DNA of 64,000 bases from Bradyrhizobium sp. CB2312. Its GTDB lineage: Bacteria; Pseudomonadota; Alphaproteobacteria; Rhizobiales; Xanthobacteraceae. Below are positions 1-9,486 of the stretch, one piece after another. The notes under the pieces are model-generated. The model saw only the letters and a list, made by a program, of their open reading frames with translations, did no database searches and was not told the DNA's origin. The translations under genes were made by a program, and so were the position numbers. The stretch covers positions 8,453,501 through 8,517,500 of the forward strand of contig NZ_CP121668.1 in the NCBI RefSeq assembly GCF_029714425.1, given 5' to 3'. The first letter of the stretch is position 1. Each line of letters begins with the position of its first letter.

Positions 1-779
1 ATGGTTTCGACGAGGTCATTCAGGCCAGCCTCCGCACTACCGCCAATCATGACCTCTCCCCCCCTGGGTATCACGTAGGCCATGCCGTCTGGATGGTCGT
101 CGTCTCCAATATATTCGATGGGCGATCCGTCATTGGATGCGACCACAAAGTATTGCCCTTTGTAAGGTTCAAAAGCTTCGTCGTTGACGAGGGTTGCGGC
201 TCCCAATCCGGTGCAATTAACGACAATATCATGTTGACAGCTGAGATCAGCCAAGCGCTCGACGTGCTGTCGCCTGAACTGCACGTTCCTCCTCTCGGCC
301 TGCTCGACTAGCCAGTTCAGATAAGAGGACATTTTCGCCGCCGGCGCCTTCAATCGGTACCCCCACTTCACAGGGGCATTCGAAAGTGAGCTAATGGAGC
401 CATGGAGCGCGCCTTCCGGCTCATTAAATCTCTGCAGCTCGTCATCTGTTAAAAACGCGAACTCGGGTGGAATATGCGACCAGGCGGGCACATGCCTCCG
501 CTGGGCTCTAAAGAGCTCAACGCCACCAATGATTTCAACGCCGGATTCCGGATAAAGACGGGATATATCAAGCAATCGTTGCAGCGTCACCGAAGACCAC
601 TCAAGTACTTCCGCGGTTTCAGGGACGAGATACACGTGCCACACAGCTGTGGCTTTGACCGAATCAGTATCGGCTCCGAACTTGTCAGCGATGATTTGCA
701 CTTCATACCGGCTGGCTAGTACGATTGCAGTGGTGAGACCGACGACACCAGCTCCCACGACGCAGATGGACTTTGTCAT
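1..779 (-). CDS. D-amino-acid oxidase family flavoprotein, N-terminal part (cut by window edge)
   Basis: An uninterrupted minus-strand frame of about 259 codons starts at the ATG at 779 and leaves the window without a stop. It opens with the dinucleotide-binding fingerprint VVGAGVVGLTTAI (residues 7-19) and later has VNCTGLGAATLVND and PYKGQYFVV, all typical of FAD-dependent D-amino-acid oxidases (DAO family). Family members oxidise D-amino acids or glycine-like amines to the imino acid with H2O2 release. The start overlaps the stop of the upstream aldolase gene as ATGA, so translation is probably coupled. Substrate cannot be read from the part seen. It is the last visible gene of a six-gene operon. 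Confidence 0.85.
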   Translation of the reverse strand, partial: MTKSICVVGAGVVGLTTAIVLASRYEVQIIADKFGADTDSVKATAVWHVYLVPETAEVLEWSSVTLQRLLDISRLYPESGVEIIGGVELFRAQRRHVPAWSHIPPEFAFLTDDELQRFNEPEGALHGSISSLSNAPVKWGYRLKAPAAKMSSYLNWLVEQAERRNVQFRRQHVERLADLSCQHDIVVNCTGLGAATLVNDEAFEPYKGQYFVVASNDGSPIEYIGDDDHPDGMAYVIPRGGEVMIGGSAEAGLNDLVET

Positions 780-1495
780 CGGGAAGCCCTCGTATTTAAG
801 AGCACACGCTGAAACGCCTTGAACAATTTTTCTGCCGCCGCGGCACGATCTTTGCGCAACTCCGTTGCTGTCTGCGTCACAACATGACCCGGAGGCGTCA
901 ATGGAGATCCTCCCAGCGAGAGAGCCAGAATCTGCACTCTACATGCAACTTCCATATAGTGCTGCAAATAGACCGCTTCCTCGATGTTTGGGGCCACGAC
1001 GAGGAGCCCATGGTTGCGCAGCAGGCCAACTCCTCCTGTCTCAAACAGTCGCATGAGGGCAGGGTCAATCTCTGCCTCACGGAACAGTCCCTGATACTCG
1101 ACACAAATCGTTTCAGGAATGAGTTCGACGGCTGTCTGCGAGACTGGAAGAAGCCCTGCGGCGGTTGTGCCAACAGCCAAGGCATTTTCGGAATGCGTGT
1201 GCAACGCGCTACCTGGTCGCGCCCGTACCTTATGGATCAGCCGATGAAGCTTATATCCGTCGGCATTCACACCCAGCTTTTCTGGATTCAGCTTGTCAAT
1301 TTCATCGAGAGGAACCGTGATCCAGTCCGATGGCGTCATTTCAACGGCAAGAACACCATCGGGATTCATGGAAACAAAGATGCGTCCTCGACCGTCGACC
1401 CATGCGGTTGAAATGTGATTAAATATTGCGTCAACGTAATTCAGCTTTCCAAGTATTCGCCATGCATCTGTCATCTTGGCGTTGACAAGGTGCAT
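776..1495 (-). CDS. Class II aldolase/adducin family protein
   Basis: 239 residues, about the normal length for AraD/FucA-type aldolases. The metal-site region is seen as HTHSENALAV near residue 99 and the second histidine segment as LRNHGLLVV near residue 158; GGVG precedes the latter as in the family. These enzymes cleave or form phosphorylated or free hydroxy-ketones using Zn2+, but many members act as decarboxylases or have unknown substrates, so the reaction is not assigned. The ATG lies 1 nt after the stop of the NACHT gene, with GAGGGAAG upstream as ribosome-binding site. The 3' end overlaps the oxidase start, so it is embedded in the operon. Confidence 0.85.
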   Translation of the reverse strand: MHLVNAKMTDAWRILGKLNYVDAIFNHISTAWVDGRGRIFVSMNPDGVLAVEMTPSDWITVPLDEIDKLNPEKLGVNADGYKLHRLIHKVRARPGSALHTHSENALAVGTTAAGLLPVSQTAVELIPETICVEYQGLFREAEIDPALMRLFETGGVGLLRNHGLLVVAPNIEEAVYLQHYMEVACRVQILALSLGGSPLTPPGHVVTQTATELRKDRAAAAEKLFKAFQRVLLNTRASR

Positions 1496-1496
1496 A

Positions 1497-4175
1497 TCAC
1501 TTCCCTCGTTCAGCGACGCAAAGTCTTATTCCAAGATCTTCATATGCATTGTATGGAGGATCAAAGCTTCTGAACGTTATTTCCGCCGCTTCGATCTCGG
1601 ACGATAGCCACGAGGACCCGCGCGCAACCCGATCATCCAGGCCACAGACGTCTGCTTCTTGCCGGAAGGCCTCTTCAGAGTATGGCTTTGCTTTTGAAAG
1701 CGTCCATTCCCAGACATTGCCGACGATATCATGAAGACCACTCGAATTGAACGGAAATAGCCCGACGGCGCAGGGCCGAAGGGCCCTCGCCTCCTCGTTA
1801 CTTTCTGCGGCCCGCAAATGAGCGTTCTCGTAAGGAGCCCCCTCCGTCCAGGGATAGGGGTTGTCTCCACTCAGTTGCCGGGCCACGCTCTCCCACTCGG
1901 CTTCTGTCGGCAGACGTACCTGTTGACCTTTGTCCAGTTTTCCCTCCTTGCGAAGCCGGGCGTCGATCCAGCTCGCATAAGCCAGCGCCTCCCACCAATT
2001 CACCCCGACAACCGGTTGATTTGGCCTGTTGTGTGAAGGGGCGGACCAGTACATCGGGGAAGATCGCTTTATCATTCGCTCGCATTGATCCGGGAAGTCT
2101 TCAGCAATCAGGCGCTGCCCAAGCACTTCACTCGTGAGGTGCGTCGGTGCAACGTCCCGAGCACGGTTCAGGACGGCATTGCGGAAGTCATCATCACCGC
2201 TTGCCCACGTCCATCCTTCGGCACTCTGCCAGTGCTCCCGCTGCTTGTAGCCTCCATCATCCAGGAACTGCTTGTATTCGGCGTTGGTCACCAAGAACGC
2301 CGATAACGCAAAGCGGCTTAGCATTCCCTTGATGGGAGGTGAGGCAGGAACGCTGGAATATTTCGTTATTCTCGTGATATGGTTGGTCGATCGCCCAATC
2401 TGCCTGGGTCCGGTCTCTAGCCAGAATAGCCTCGAACTGAACTCGGCCTCGAGCCTCGGGTCGCCTAACGTGCCCAGAAGATCGCCGATCCGCATCCTCT
2501 TCGAGAACGGCAGCGAACGCCTGCTCAGCCACTTGAGCAACTCGGATTGGGTCGCCAGGATCCTCTGTTTGAGGTCCCGCATCAAGTTCTGACCATGCGT
2601 GACGGATACTACTTCGCTGAGCATTTCGGCTCGGGCCAGAGCAGCTTCGATCGTGCGGCTTCCAGGCCCACCTCTCAATTCACCAACGAAGGCGTTTATT
2701 TCGTTCTTTCCTTCTTCGCTTGCCGCCCGCAGTCCGGCCCAATACCGGATCGGCGGATGCCACTTCTCGAGCAATGCGTAACCGCGTCGCTGAGTGACCG
2801 GCCGCTTGGCTAACGCATAACCGGCCAGCACCTCCCGAAACACGTTGTGCGCGAAGTCGTATTCATTTCGCCGCAGCGGCGGCAAGATGCCATGTCCGCG
2901 CCGAATATGAGCCGCAATGCTCGTGATAAGGTTTTCCCGGGTCTCGAAGAGCGTCGCTTCCGAGAGCCGGCACGTGTTTTTTGAGACGCGCCGAAGGTCT
3001 TCGTCAGTCAGGATCTTTGTCCCGCCCTGTACGAGCCGTTCTTGCGCCGTGAAGGCGGCTTCCGCAAGCGCGTCCAGTATCCAGCTTGCATGATCGGTAA
3101 CGAGAAGCTTCTGTTCGCCGAACAGGTGCTTTTTGATGAAGAGCCGGTCAACAGCTCTGAGGCACAATTGACTCACAGATGAGGGGATATCGCGGCTCTC
3201 GTCCGAATAGATCGTTTGCAGGATGTTAAGCATCAACGGCGTTAAGCAAACAGCACCGAGCTCGGAGTTCGTCGAAATTGCACTGGCTACATCGAGTTTG
3301 CGCTTCTCCAGATCTGCTGTGTTAAGCCCTTCTTCTGCGCGAAGTCCAATCGCAACGTCGTGCCAGCGAACCACTGCTTCCCTTGCCTGTTCTGGCGAGA
3401 AATTAGAGATTTCAAACAGGGCCGCTGGCCTTATCTTGGTTCGATCGTCCTCGTGCCAGTCCGCCACGCGGCTGGTCACAATTGTGCTGAGGCCACCTGT
3501 CCGGAAGCTCTCGTTGTTTGGGATGTTGACGCTTCGTATCAAAGCGGCAGCCTCAATCCGTGTAGGTATCTGGTCGCCGGTTCCGTGCGTCAGTGGAAGC
3601 TCGTCCAGGCCGTCGAAAATCAACGTGGCGGTCTTCACGGATTTTTCCAATTCGAGGAGCGCCCCTTCATCCAACTCGAGTTCAACTGCTCGCAGTGCAC
3701 ACTCTACGATCGCCCGCTGATTGGTCCTGTCTTTTAGCTTCAAAGACGCGAGTGGCACGTAGAACGCAAAGCGGTCCAACTTGCTTGCAAGAAATTCTTG
3801 AGCAAATCTGGTGGTCAGGAATCGAGCAAGGGTCGATTTGCCATATCCCGGATGGCCAATCACGACCGCACATTGCGCTGTGGTCGTCCAAAGAGCATTT
3901 ATATCCCGCTCGACATTTCGTTCATCGGCAGTTCGGAATGTCGGCGGCACCCATAGCTCGCGGAGATTGCTACGCCGGGCAGCAGCCCGACCGGACCGAT
4001 CGAAGACGAATTCGGCAGGGTCTCCGTACTCCAGGCTATCCAGCTTGGCGATCGCTGCAGCCAAATACTGTGCTTCGCCGTCGGCGAGTGATCTTCGAAC
4101 GGAAGAGGATGATGGCGCTACTCTGATCACTTTCTCTTCAGGAGTTCGCTGCCTTTTCGGGCCATCGCCATCCAT
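1497..4175 (-). CDS. NACHT-type STAND NTPase with C-terminal FGE-sulfatase-like domain
   Basis: 892 residues. After a basic N-terminus comes a Walker A GHPGYGKST (107-115) and a Walker B/NACHT signature LIFDGLDEL (185-193), followed by an arginine-rich helical region and, from about residue 620 to the end, a formylglycine-generating-enzyme fold with QPVVGVNWWEALAYASW, RLPTEAEWE, IVGNVWEWT and RVARGSSW. The paired cysteines that bind copper in true FGE are absent after RVARGSSW, so it should not oxidise sulfatases; a ligand-binding role is inferred. STAND NTPases usually switch between inactive and oligomeric states on ligand sensing, often in defence. A good site GAGGAACAG precedes the ATG. 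Unusual is its place inside a metabolic-looking operon. Confidence 0.85.
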   Translation of the reverse strand: MDGDGPKRQRTPEEKVIRVAPSSSSVRRSLADGEAQYLAAAIAKLDSLEYGDPAEFVFDRSGRAAARRSNLRELWVPPTFRTADERNVERDINALWTTTAQCAVVIGHPGYGKSTLARFLTTRFAQEFLASKLDRFAFYVPLASLKLKDRTNQRAIVECALRAVELELDEGALLELEKSVKTATLIFDGLDELPLTHGTGDQIPTRIEAAALIRSVNIPNNESFRTGGLSTIVTSRVADWHEDDRTKIRPAALFEISNFSPEQAREAVVRWHDVAIGLRAEEGLNTADLEKRKLDVASAISTNSELGAVCLTPLMLNILQTIYSDESRDIPSSVSQLCLRAVDRLFIKKHLFGEQKLLVTDHASWILDALAEAAFTAQERLVQGGTKILTDEDLRRVSKNTCRLSEATLFETRENLITSIAAHIRRGHGILPPLRRNEYDFAHNVFREVLAGYALAKRPVTQRRGYALLEKWHPPIRYWAGLRAASEEGKNEINAFVGELRGGPGSRTIEAALARAEMLSEVVSVTHGQNLMRDLKQRILATQSELLKWLSRRSLPFSKRMRIGDLLGTLGDPRLEAEFSSRLFWLETGPRQIGRSTNHITRITKYSSVPASPPIKGMLSRFALSAFLVTNAEYKQFLDDGGYKQREHWQSAEGWTWASGDDDFRNAVLNRARDVAPTHLTSEVLGQRLIAEDFPDQCERMIKRSSPMYWSAPSHNRPNQPVVGVNWWEALAYASWIDARLRKEGKLDKGQQVRLPTEAEWESVARQLSGDNPYPWTEGAPYENAHLRAAESNEEARALRPCAVGLFPFNSSGLHDIVGNVWEWTLSKAKPYSEEAFRQEADVCGLDDRVARGSSWLSSEIEAAEITFRSFDPPYNAYEDLGIRLCVAERGK

Positions 4176-4194
4176 CTGTTCCTCGCAATATACT

Positions 4195-4818
4195 TTACGA
4201 ATCTCGCATACACGGAAATTGACTCAGCGCCGTCAGAGTCCCGGTCGCGGAGCGTCTCCAACACCTCCCTTCCCGAGACACAAAATACAGGACCGGTTCT
4301 GGAATCTGGCTCGGCTCCCGATCGTCCAGCAGCGGCACATTGAATGTGTTCTGGTTGGGCAAAATCGGCCTTTGCGTATCCACCAAGGGCCGGCCCTCAG
4401 CTTCGACCCGCCAAACATAGATCGGCGCCTTTGTCAGGTTCTGTATTTCGAGATCCCACTGCCGGCCCCTCACCAGATCTGTGACATCCTCTTGCACGAG
4501 CTGCGACGTGAGCCAGAGATAGACCGCGGTCTGTTCATCAATCGACTTCTGTTCTTGTTCCTTTCGATTTTTCACAAACTGCCAGATGAGCGACACCAAC
4601 GCGGTCATTACGCCAAGAAACGTCGCGCTACCGGATACAACCTGGCCCCAAGAGCCGAATTTTTGATAATCAATTGCGCCGAGCCGAATGCCCCAGTAAT
4701 TGACCGTAACGAGCATCAAACAGAAGAAGAGCAGCAGCAGAACAGCTACCGAAAGTAACGCAAACACGATCTGGTCAGTCGTGCTGCGCCGCAGTCCAGG
4801 GCCGCGCATTTCGGTCAC
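4195..4818 (-). CDS. Two-helix membrane protein of unknown function
   Basis: 207 residues, family not recognised. A strongly hydrophobic helix at about 19-42 (VFALLSVAVLLLLFFCLMLV) and a second at about 60-80 (GSATFLGVMTALVSLIWQF) are followed by a basic, charged stretch and a roughly 120-residue soluble C-terminal domain rich in beta-type sequence, probably cytoplasmic. Similar helix-soluble-domain proteins are common as hypothetical genes next to signalling or defence proteins. The start overlaps the stop of the dehydrogenase gene as ATGA, and the NACHT gene follows after 19 nt, so it is co-expressed with the NTPase. A membrane anchor or partner role is only inferred. Confidence 0.7.
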   Translation of the reverse strand: MTEMRGPGLRRSTTDQIVFALLSVAVLLLLFFCLMLVTVNYWGIRLGAIDYQKFGSWGQVVSGSATFLGVMTALVSLIWQFVKNRKEQEQKSIDEQTAVYLWLTSQLVQEDVTDLVRGRQWDLEIQNLTKAPIYVWRVEAEGRPLVDTQRPILPNQNTFNVPLLDDREPSQIPEPVLYFVSREGRCWRRSATGTLTALSQFPCMRDS

Positions 4819-5771
4819 CTGACCCTATAGGGGTCCTCGCCAGACTTGATCATGTTGATGATCGATGCGACCGCCCGATTGGCCATCGCATCCCGCGCAT
4901 CGCTGGTAAGCGAAGCAATGTGGCCGGTTATCATTAGTCGTGTCGGTATGAGCACCTTGGCAGCACCGGCGATCTCGGCCTGCTCGTAAAACCCATCGAA
5001 GGCTGCATAGCCGAGCCTTCCTGCCAAAAGGGCGTCCAACAAAGCTGTTGGGTCAACGATCTCGGCGCGCGCGCTGTTGATCAGAATGAGCCCGGGCCTG
5101 AACCTGTCAAACTGTCTTCGCCCGATCAAACCGCGCGTTTCGTTATTGCCTGGTGTCATGACAATCAGGACGTCGACACTCTCCGAAAGCTCGTCAAGCG
5201 GCCGGTAAGTCAACCCAAGGCGCGCCTCCTCGGCTGGCTTTCGCGTTCTTGAGAAGTAAGAGACGGGACAATTAATGCCCCATCTCAGAATTTCAGCAAT
5301 ACGGGTGCCAATGCCACCGAGACCCACGATTCCGACATGCAGATTCGCCAAGTCTCTTTGTTTTTCTTCCTTCCCGGAATTTCCCTCAGAGTACGCCAGC
5401 GCGTATTGATGGATGCGGCGGGTCGAGTTCAAAAGCAGGCCGATTGTGAATTCGGCAACGGCATTGCTGAGAGTGCCCGGCGTGTTGGTGACTGCGATCC
5501 CACACCTGTCAGCCGCATCGGCATCGATAAATGATTGATACCCCATTCCAAGAAAGGCGATTATCTTGAGTTTCTTTGCGCCTTGAAGTGCCTTTGCTGT
5601 TGCAAACTCGTCTCCGCCCAAGAGGTATCCCGCCTTATCGGCCAGGGCTGCCGCGAGTTCATCCTCAGATAACAGATTTGTCGGGTTCTCGACCACAAAT
5701 CCCGCTTCAACCAGCGGCTTTAGCAATTCCTCGCGAACGCTGGTGCCAGTTACCAAGATCTTGTCTGACAT
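4815..5771 (-). CDS. D-isomer specific 2-hydroxyacid dehydrogenase family protein
   Basis: 318 residues from the chosen ATG at 5771, which has AGAGGAAG upstream and begins MSDKILVTGTSV; the frame stays open further upstream but that extension has no family similarity. The NAD-binding core shows VGIVGLGGIGTRIAEIL with the GxGxxG fingerprint, then LINSARAEIVDPTALLDAL, the conserved NAD-binding and catalytic-arginine region. A C-terminal MITGHIAS carries the histidine of the family. Such enzymes reduce 2-keto acids (glyoxylate, hydroxypyruvate, 3-phosphoglycerate-like substrates) with NAD(P)H. It is the second gene of the operon, 16 nt after the diiron-type gene. The substrate is unknown. Confidence 0.85.
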   Translation of the reverse strand: MSDKILVTGTSVREELLKPLVEAGFVVENPTNLLSEDELAAALADKAGYLLGGDEFATAKALQGAKKLKIIAFLGMGYQSFIDADAADRCGIAVTNTPGTLSNAVAEFTIGLLLNSTRRIHQYALAYSEGNSGKEEKQRDLANLHVGIVGLGGIGTRIAEILRWGINCPVSYFSRTRKPAEEARLGLTYRPLDELSESVDVLIVMTPGNNETRGLIGRRQFDRFRPGLILINSARAEIVDPTALLDALLAGRLGYAAFDGFYEQAEIAGAAKVLIPTRLMITGHIASLTSDARDAMANRAVASIINMIKSGEDPYRVR

Positions 5772-5787
5772 GATCACTTCCTCTGTG

Positions 5788-6540
5788 TTAAACGCCCAGC
5801 TGCGCCTCGCGCAGCAGCTCGTCATAGTAGCGCACCCTGGCGCTGACGCCGTGCGACGCGCCGGCCAGATACTGCCGCGCGTCATAGCCTAGCTTTTCAA
5901 GCGCGGTCGCCGCTTCAGCGATGAGGCGGGTATGCGCCTCGTCTTCTCCAATGTTCGCGTGAAGGAAGCTCTTGTAGTCTGCTGTTGGCAAAGCGGTATC
6001 GAAACAAGCCTCCACCGCTCGATATTCGGCGAGAAGCATTTGCTCATTTCCGACGCCAAGAGCTCCAAGCGCTCGCATTGGATCAGCCTCAGTTTGCTGC
6101 AACGCTTCGATGAACGATGCTACCGCTTCGGTTACTTTGACCGGTCGATCTGATAGCCCAATGGACCTGCACAACTTCCAAATGAGCCACGGGTGAGAAC
6201 GATCTGCAATCCCGCCACGGACTGAGCTGTGCTCGCCATCGACGACCGGCATCAGAAGTGAGCGAACGTGAACATTCGCAATCCTGGCAATTACTCGAAG
6301 CAGGATCTGCGAAAACGGGTTGGTGACCACAGCCTCCTGGCTCGCCCAAAGTGCTAGAGCATCTGGGTGATTCTTTGCGTACTCGAAAAAGGGATGCACC
6401 TCTATTCGAGCGCGCCGCTCAATCGCTTCCGCTTCAGCAATGAATGGGGCAATCGGCCAATGGACAATTGGCTGGAAATATTTGTCCACCGGAAACGCGG
6501 TCCTTGGCAAAGCATCGCTATTCATAGCTTCCCTCAGCAT
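5788..6540 (-). CDS. Haem-oxygenase-like (HDO/TenA-PqqC-type) iron-containing redox enzyme
   Basis: About 250 residues, almost all helical, resembling the iron-containing redox enzyme group of the haem-oxygenase-like fold. Acidic/histidine pairs suited to a diiron site are seen in EVHPFFEYAKNHPDA near residue 48 and in IGEDEAHTRLIAEA near residue 208. Relatives (UndA, BesC, SznF central domain) use Fe(II) and O2 to oxidise fatty acids, amino acids or N-oxygenate amines. The ATG at 6540 was chosen because GGAGGGG lies 10 nt before it; a GTG nine bases further upstream is also possible. It is the first gene of the operon, and the decayed DNA upstream presumably holds the promoter. Substrate unknown. 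Confidence 0.65.
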   Translation of the reverse strand: MLREAMNSDALPRTAFPVDKYFQPIVHWPIAPFIAEAEAIERRARIEVHPFFEYAKNHPDALALWASQEAVVTNPFSQILLRVIARIANVHVRSLLMPVVDGEHSSVRGGIADRSHPWLIWKLCRSIGLSDRPVKVTEAVASFIEALQQTEADPMRALGALGVGNEQMLLAEYRAVEACFDTALPTADYKSFLHANIGEDEAHTRLIAEAATALEKLGYDARQYLAGASHGVSARVRYYDELLREAQLGV

Positions 6541-9486
6541 TCCGGGCACACCCCTCCGTGCGAGTTCATAACAGGATCAAAAATACATATTCACCGCGAT
6601 TTCATCGTCTTTCGCAGTACTCCAATCCGCTCAAGACCAAGAAGCACGCCCATCATGATAGATTGTAAAATTTGGGCCGCACGGCGCTCTTCATTTAAGA
6701 TGCATCAACGCAATGGCGAGCGGCTGCGCGCCCCTTACAACAAAATGCCACCTATTCGTCCAATACCGCCTTCCTTGTACCGGCCCAGCCCATCCCGCCG
6801 AGCCAAACCGGAAAATGTTCGCAGATGGCTGCCTGCAAGACGTTGCGCAGTTTTGATTTTGATCACGAGATCGAAGCCCTATCTGCGGTCGCTGTTCGAC
6901 CGAGTCTTTTTAATTGGAACAGCGACGAGAAGTTGCGAGACAAACGGCCAAACGGCGCAGGAATTCACCGATTTTTGGGCCTCCGCGCAGCATCGAGGCC
7001 AACACCATCGTCTGGAGAAGGTCACGAGCTCGCGAGACAGCGCTCTGTCGGGACGCCCATAGGGAAATCGTGAGTCGAACTAGATGCTGATGAGGGGCGG
7101 GCAGCGCTGAGACCGGGTTCGAGGGTGAATCCGCCGCGTTCGCCTCGGGCGCTTCGCGTCGCGCTGAACATCGACGGCTGGCGCGTACGAATGGCGGGTT
7201 GGACACCTGGTCCAGATCGGACCATGGACAAGGTTTCGATCGCAGCTTCTGGCAACAGCCCAGCTTTTCATCGTTCAGTACAACGCTGGAGCCGCCCCAT
7301 CATCTCCGCTATCTCGATTTTCTCAAGGGTGCGTAATGGCGCGCCCCAAGAAGGCGCAGCGCGAGCATCCGATCAACAGCTAAAGATGGAGAAAGTGACA
7401 TGATAGCCGACTGAAAGACCGGCAGACGACCTGTGCGAGGACGTAAAAACAGGGAATGACCTGCGTTCTCTACTTATCGATCTTTGAGAACGTATTGATG
7501 ACTGCAACAGAATCGCGGACGGCACGCGCGAGCGTCAAGAGATTGGATCAGACCACGGATATCTTCAAACGGCCCCTGGATCTATGGGGCCTATCCGGGC
7601 TGTAGCGAGAAGCCTTACGGTCTACCAAACGGCTGGGCAAGGCGGGAGAGGATCATCCTTGGACGACCATGCCTGGTCTCGGCTCGCGGCAGCAAAGATC
7701 GGGGCTTAAAAAGGGGCACGCGAACCGGGGTGGTGGGCGACGACAGCAAAGTGGGCGCGTCTGCACGGTGCCCTCGACACCTTCCCTGCCTCTAAATCGA
7801 GATACTTGCAGATGCGCAGCGATGTGCGGCTGTGTGAGGCCGCCATCGGCCTGATCTGTCGAGCCTGCGTCGCGGCCCGCCTTAAGCGTTGTTGAGGTAG
7901 CCTCCTCGCCTCGCCACCGCGTTGCGCGAGTTCACCAACCGGCACATCCGTGCCAACCGCCATGACCACGTATAAGCCTTCCGAAAACCAGGAGCAGGGT
8001 AGTGTTCTAGGCCCAGGCGGGCCGGCGCAGCGCTCGCTGCCCCTAAGGTGCTTTGCGGGGCAACAGCCATGAAACATCCACTATGGACCTTGATAGTTTT
8101 CGAAGCGCAACCCGCGATATAGTCTCAGTCACGCGCCAATTCAGCCTCATGAGAGAACAGTCGGGTGGAAGAAGCATTCGCAATAGTTACTCTGCTAGCC
8201 ATTCGACTTCGCTGAACCCGACGTCCACGTCGAGAGGCCGTTAAGACGCGGGAACGCGACGCAGCGCGGATATTCGCTTCGCTCTGGGGATGCTGTCGCA
8301 GCGAGCATGCAGGCAAGGAGACTGGCCGAGGATCAACAGGAGAGTGTACAACGAGAGTACTGCCAACAGCCCCTATGCATAGGTTCGCGCCCGTCAGTTC
8401 GATCGGCCGGCGTTATCTCGAATTGCAGGCTCGTCTGAGGCTGAGGCTACGCTGCTCGCTACAACAGTCTGAACGTAAGGAAAAGTCATGCCGGACATCG
8501 TCGTAACGGATGTAATCGCTTCTTCCATGCTACAGGCGATCGAGCGGCGTAATGAGGATTTCGGTGGTGTCATCACCGGCGTCGGCAATAGCCGACCCAT
8601 TGCTATGGTATCACAGGATTCCCCGACCAAGCGCGCTCTCGGCGGTGCGTAGGACTTCCATCGGCAGGACTGCTGTTCCTGGACTCGTTCTTTCTGCCAA
8701 GGCAATTGCGCGGGAGGGGTTTTGGAAACGCGATCTTGAAGACATTTGAAGAAGAGGGCCGACAGTGCGGCTGTCGATCGACCTTCCTTTACACCGCCAA
8801 TTTTCCGGATTTCTACACTCGGAACGGATGGAAGGCCTTCGGCCGAACGCCTTGCGACCCGCCCGGAGCATTCCGCGTTTTTATGACCAAGAGCCTGGAA
8901 GCGCGCTCATAGCCTGCTTAGGGCCCAACAACAGATGGATAGACCAGATAATTGCCCAAAAGAGCGCCCCACATCGCAAATTCGGATGGCTATGGTTCGC
9001 TGTTGCGACTCACAGCTGCGTGGATGTGGTCGGAAGAAGAGCGAAAACAGACGCATGGCGTGTCGGAACCGAACTCCAGAATGAACTGTATGCGTGCGAC
9101 GAAGGCCTAGGCCGCATGCAGGCCTGAAATCGGATCAAGCCGAACAGGAAATGCACTTCCAAAGCTACGAATGCGGCCTACCGAGTAGGGTCGTCGCGAC
9201 GCCGCACTCTCACCAGAACGCGTCCCAGCGTGGCAGCTGGAAATCTCACCCCTACCACAACTATCAAAGGCCGAAAGCATGTTGTTTCGAAGGACAGCTA
9301 TCGGGAGCAAAATTCTCCAGCTCGGCCAGAGGGCCAGCAAGGCCACATGCCGAGCCTCCCGCAGTAGTGAGGTGGGTTGCCCTGCACTACGCGACGGAGA
9401 TTCAGCCGGGCTTGGCCGGCTCCGATGAGCGTCGCGGCGCGCTGCACTCGCTCGAGTTCGTAATCAGCGTTGAGCGCCGTTAGGTC
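6541..9486. other. Gene-poor decayed stretch
   Basis: Nearly 3 kb in which I see no intact gene. The first 100 bases are AT-richer and probably contain the promoter of the leftward operon. Only short open frames with no family likeness occur. A 54-codon frame at 8489-8653 (starts MPDIVVTDVIASSM) has an upstream AAGGAAA but is not recognised. A GNAT relic is listed separately. The pattern fits old, rearranged island DNA. Confidence 0.5.
8706..8912 (+). pseudogene. GNAT acetyltransferase C-terminal remnant
   Basis: The 68-residue frame carries RGRGFGNAILKTFEEE, the acetyl-CoA-binding R/Q-x-x-G-x-G/A loop and helix of GNAT enzymes, and then LYTANFPDFYTRNGWKAFG, the usual C-terminal strand and Tyr-containing segment. 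The N-terminal half of the fold is missing, and upstream frames carry only fragments, so it is a truncated relic without function. No neighbour suggests its former substrate. Confidence 0.55.

Noticed and set aside
5772..5885. N-terminal extension of the 2-hydroxyacid dehydrogenase
   Set aside because: It is antiparallel noise overlapping the upstream gene's end; MSDKILVTGTSV with AGAGGAAG is the clear start.
6367..7062. 231-codon plus-strand frame
   Set aside because: Starts antisense within the diiron-type gene, has no ribosome site and no family likeness.
7706..8077. 123-codon minus-strand frame
   Set aside because: Composition and lack of motifs indicate chance; no start signal.
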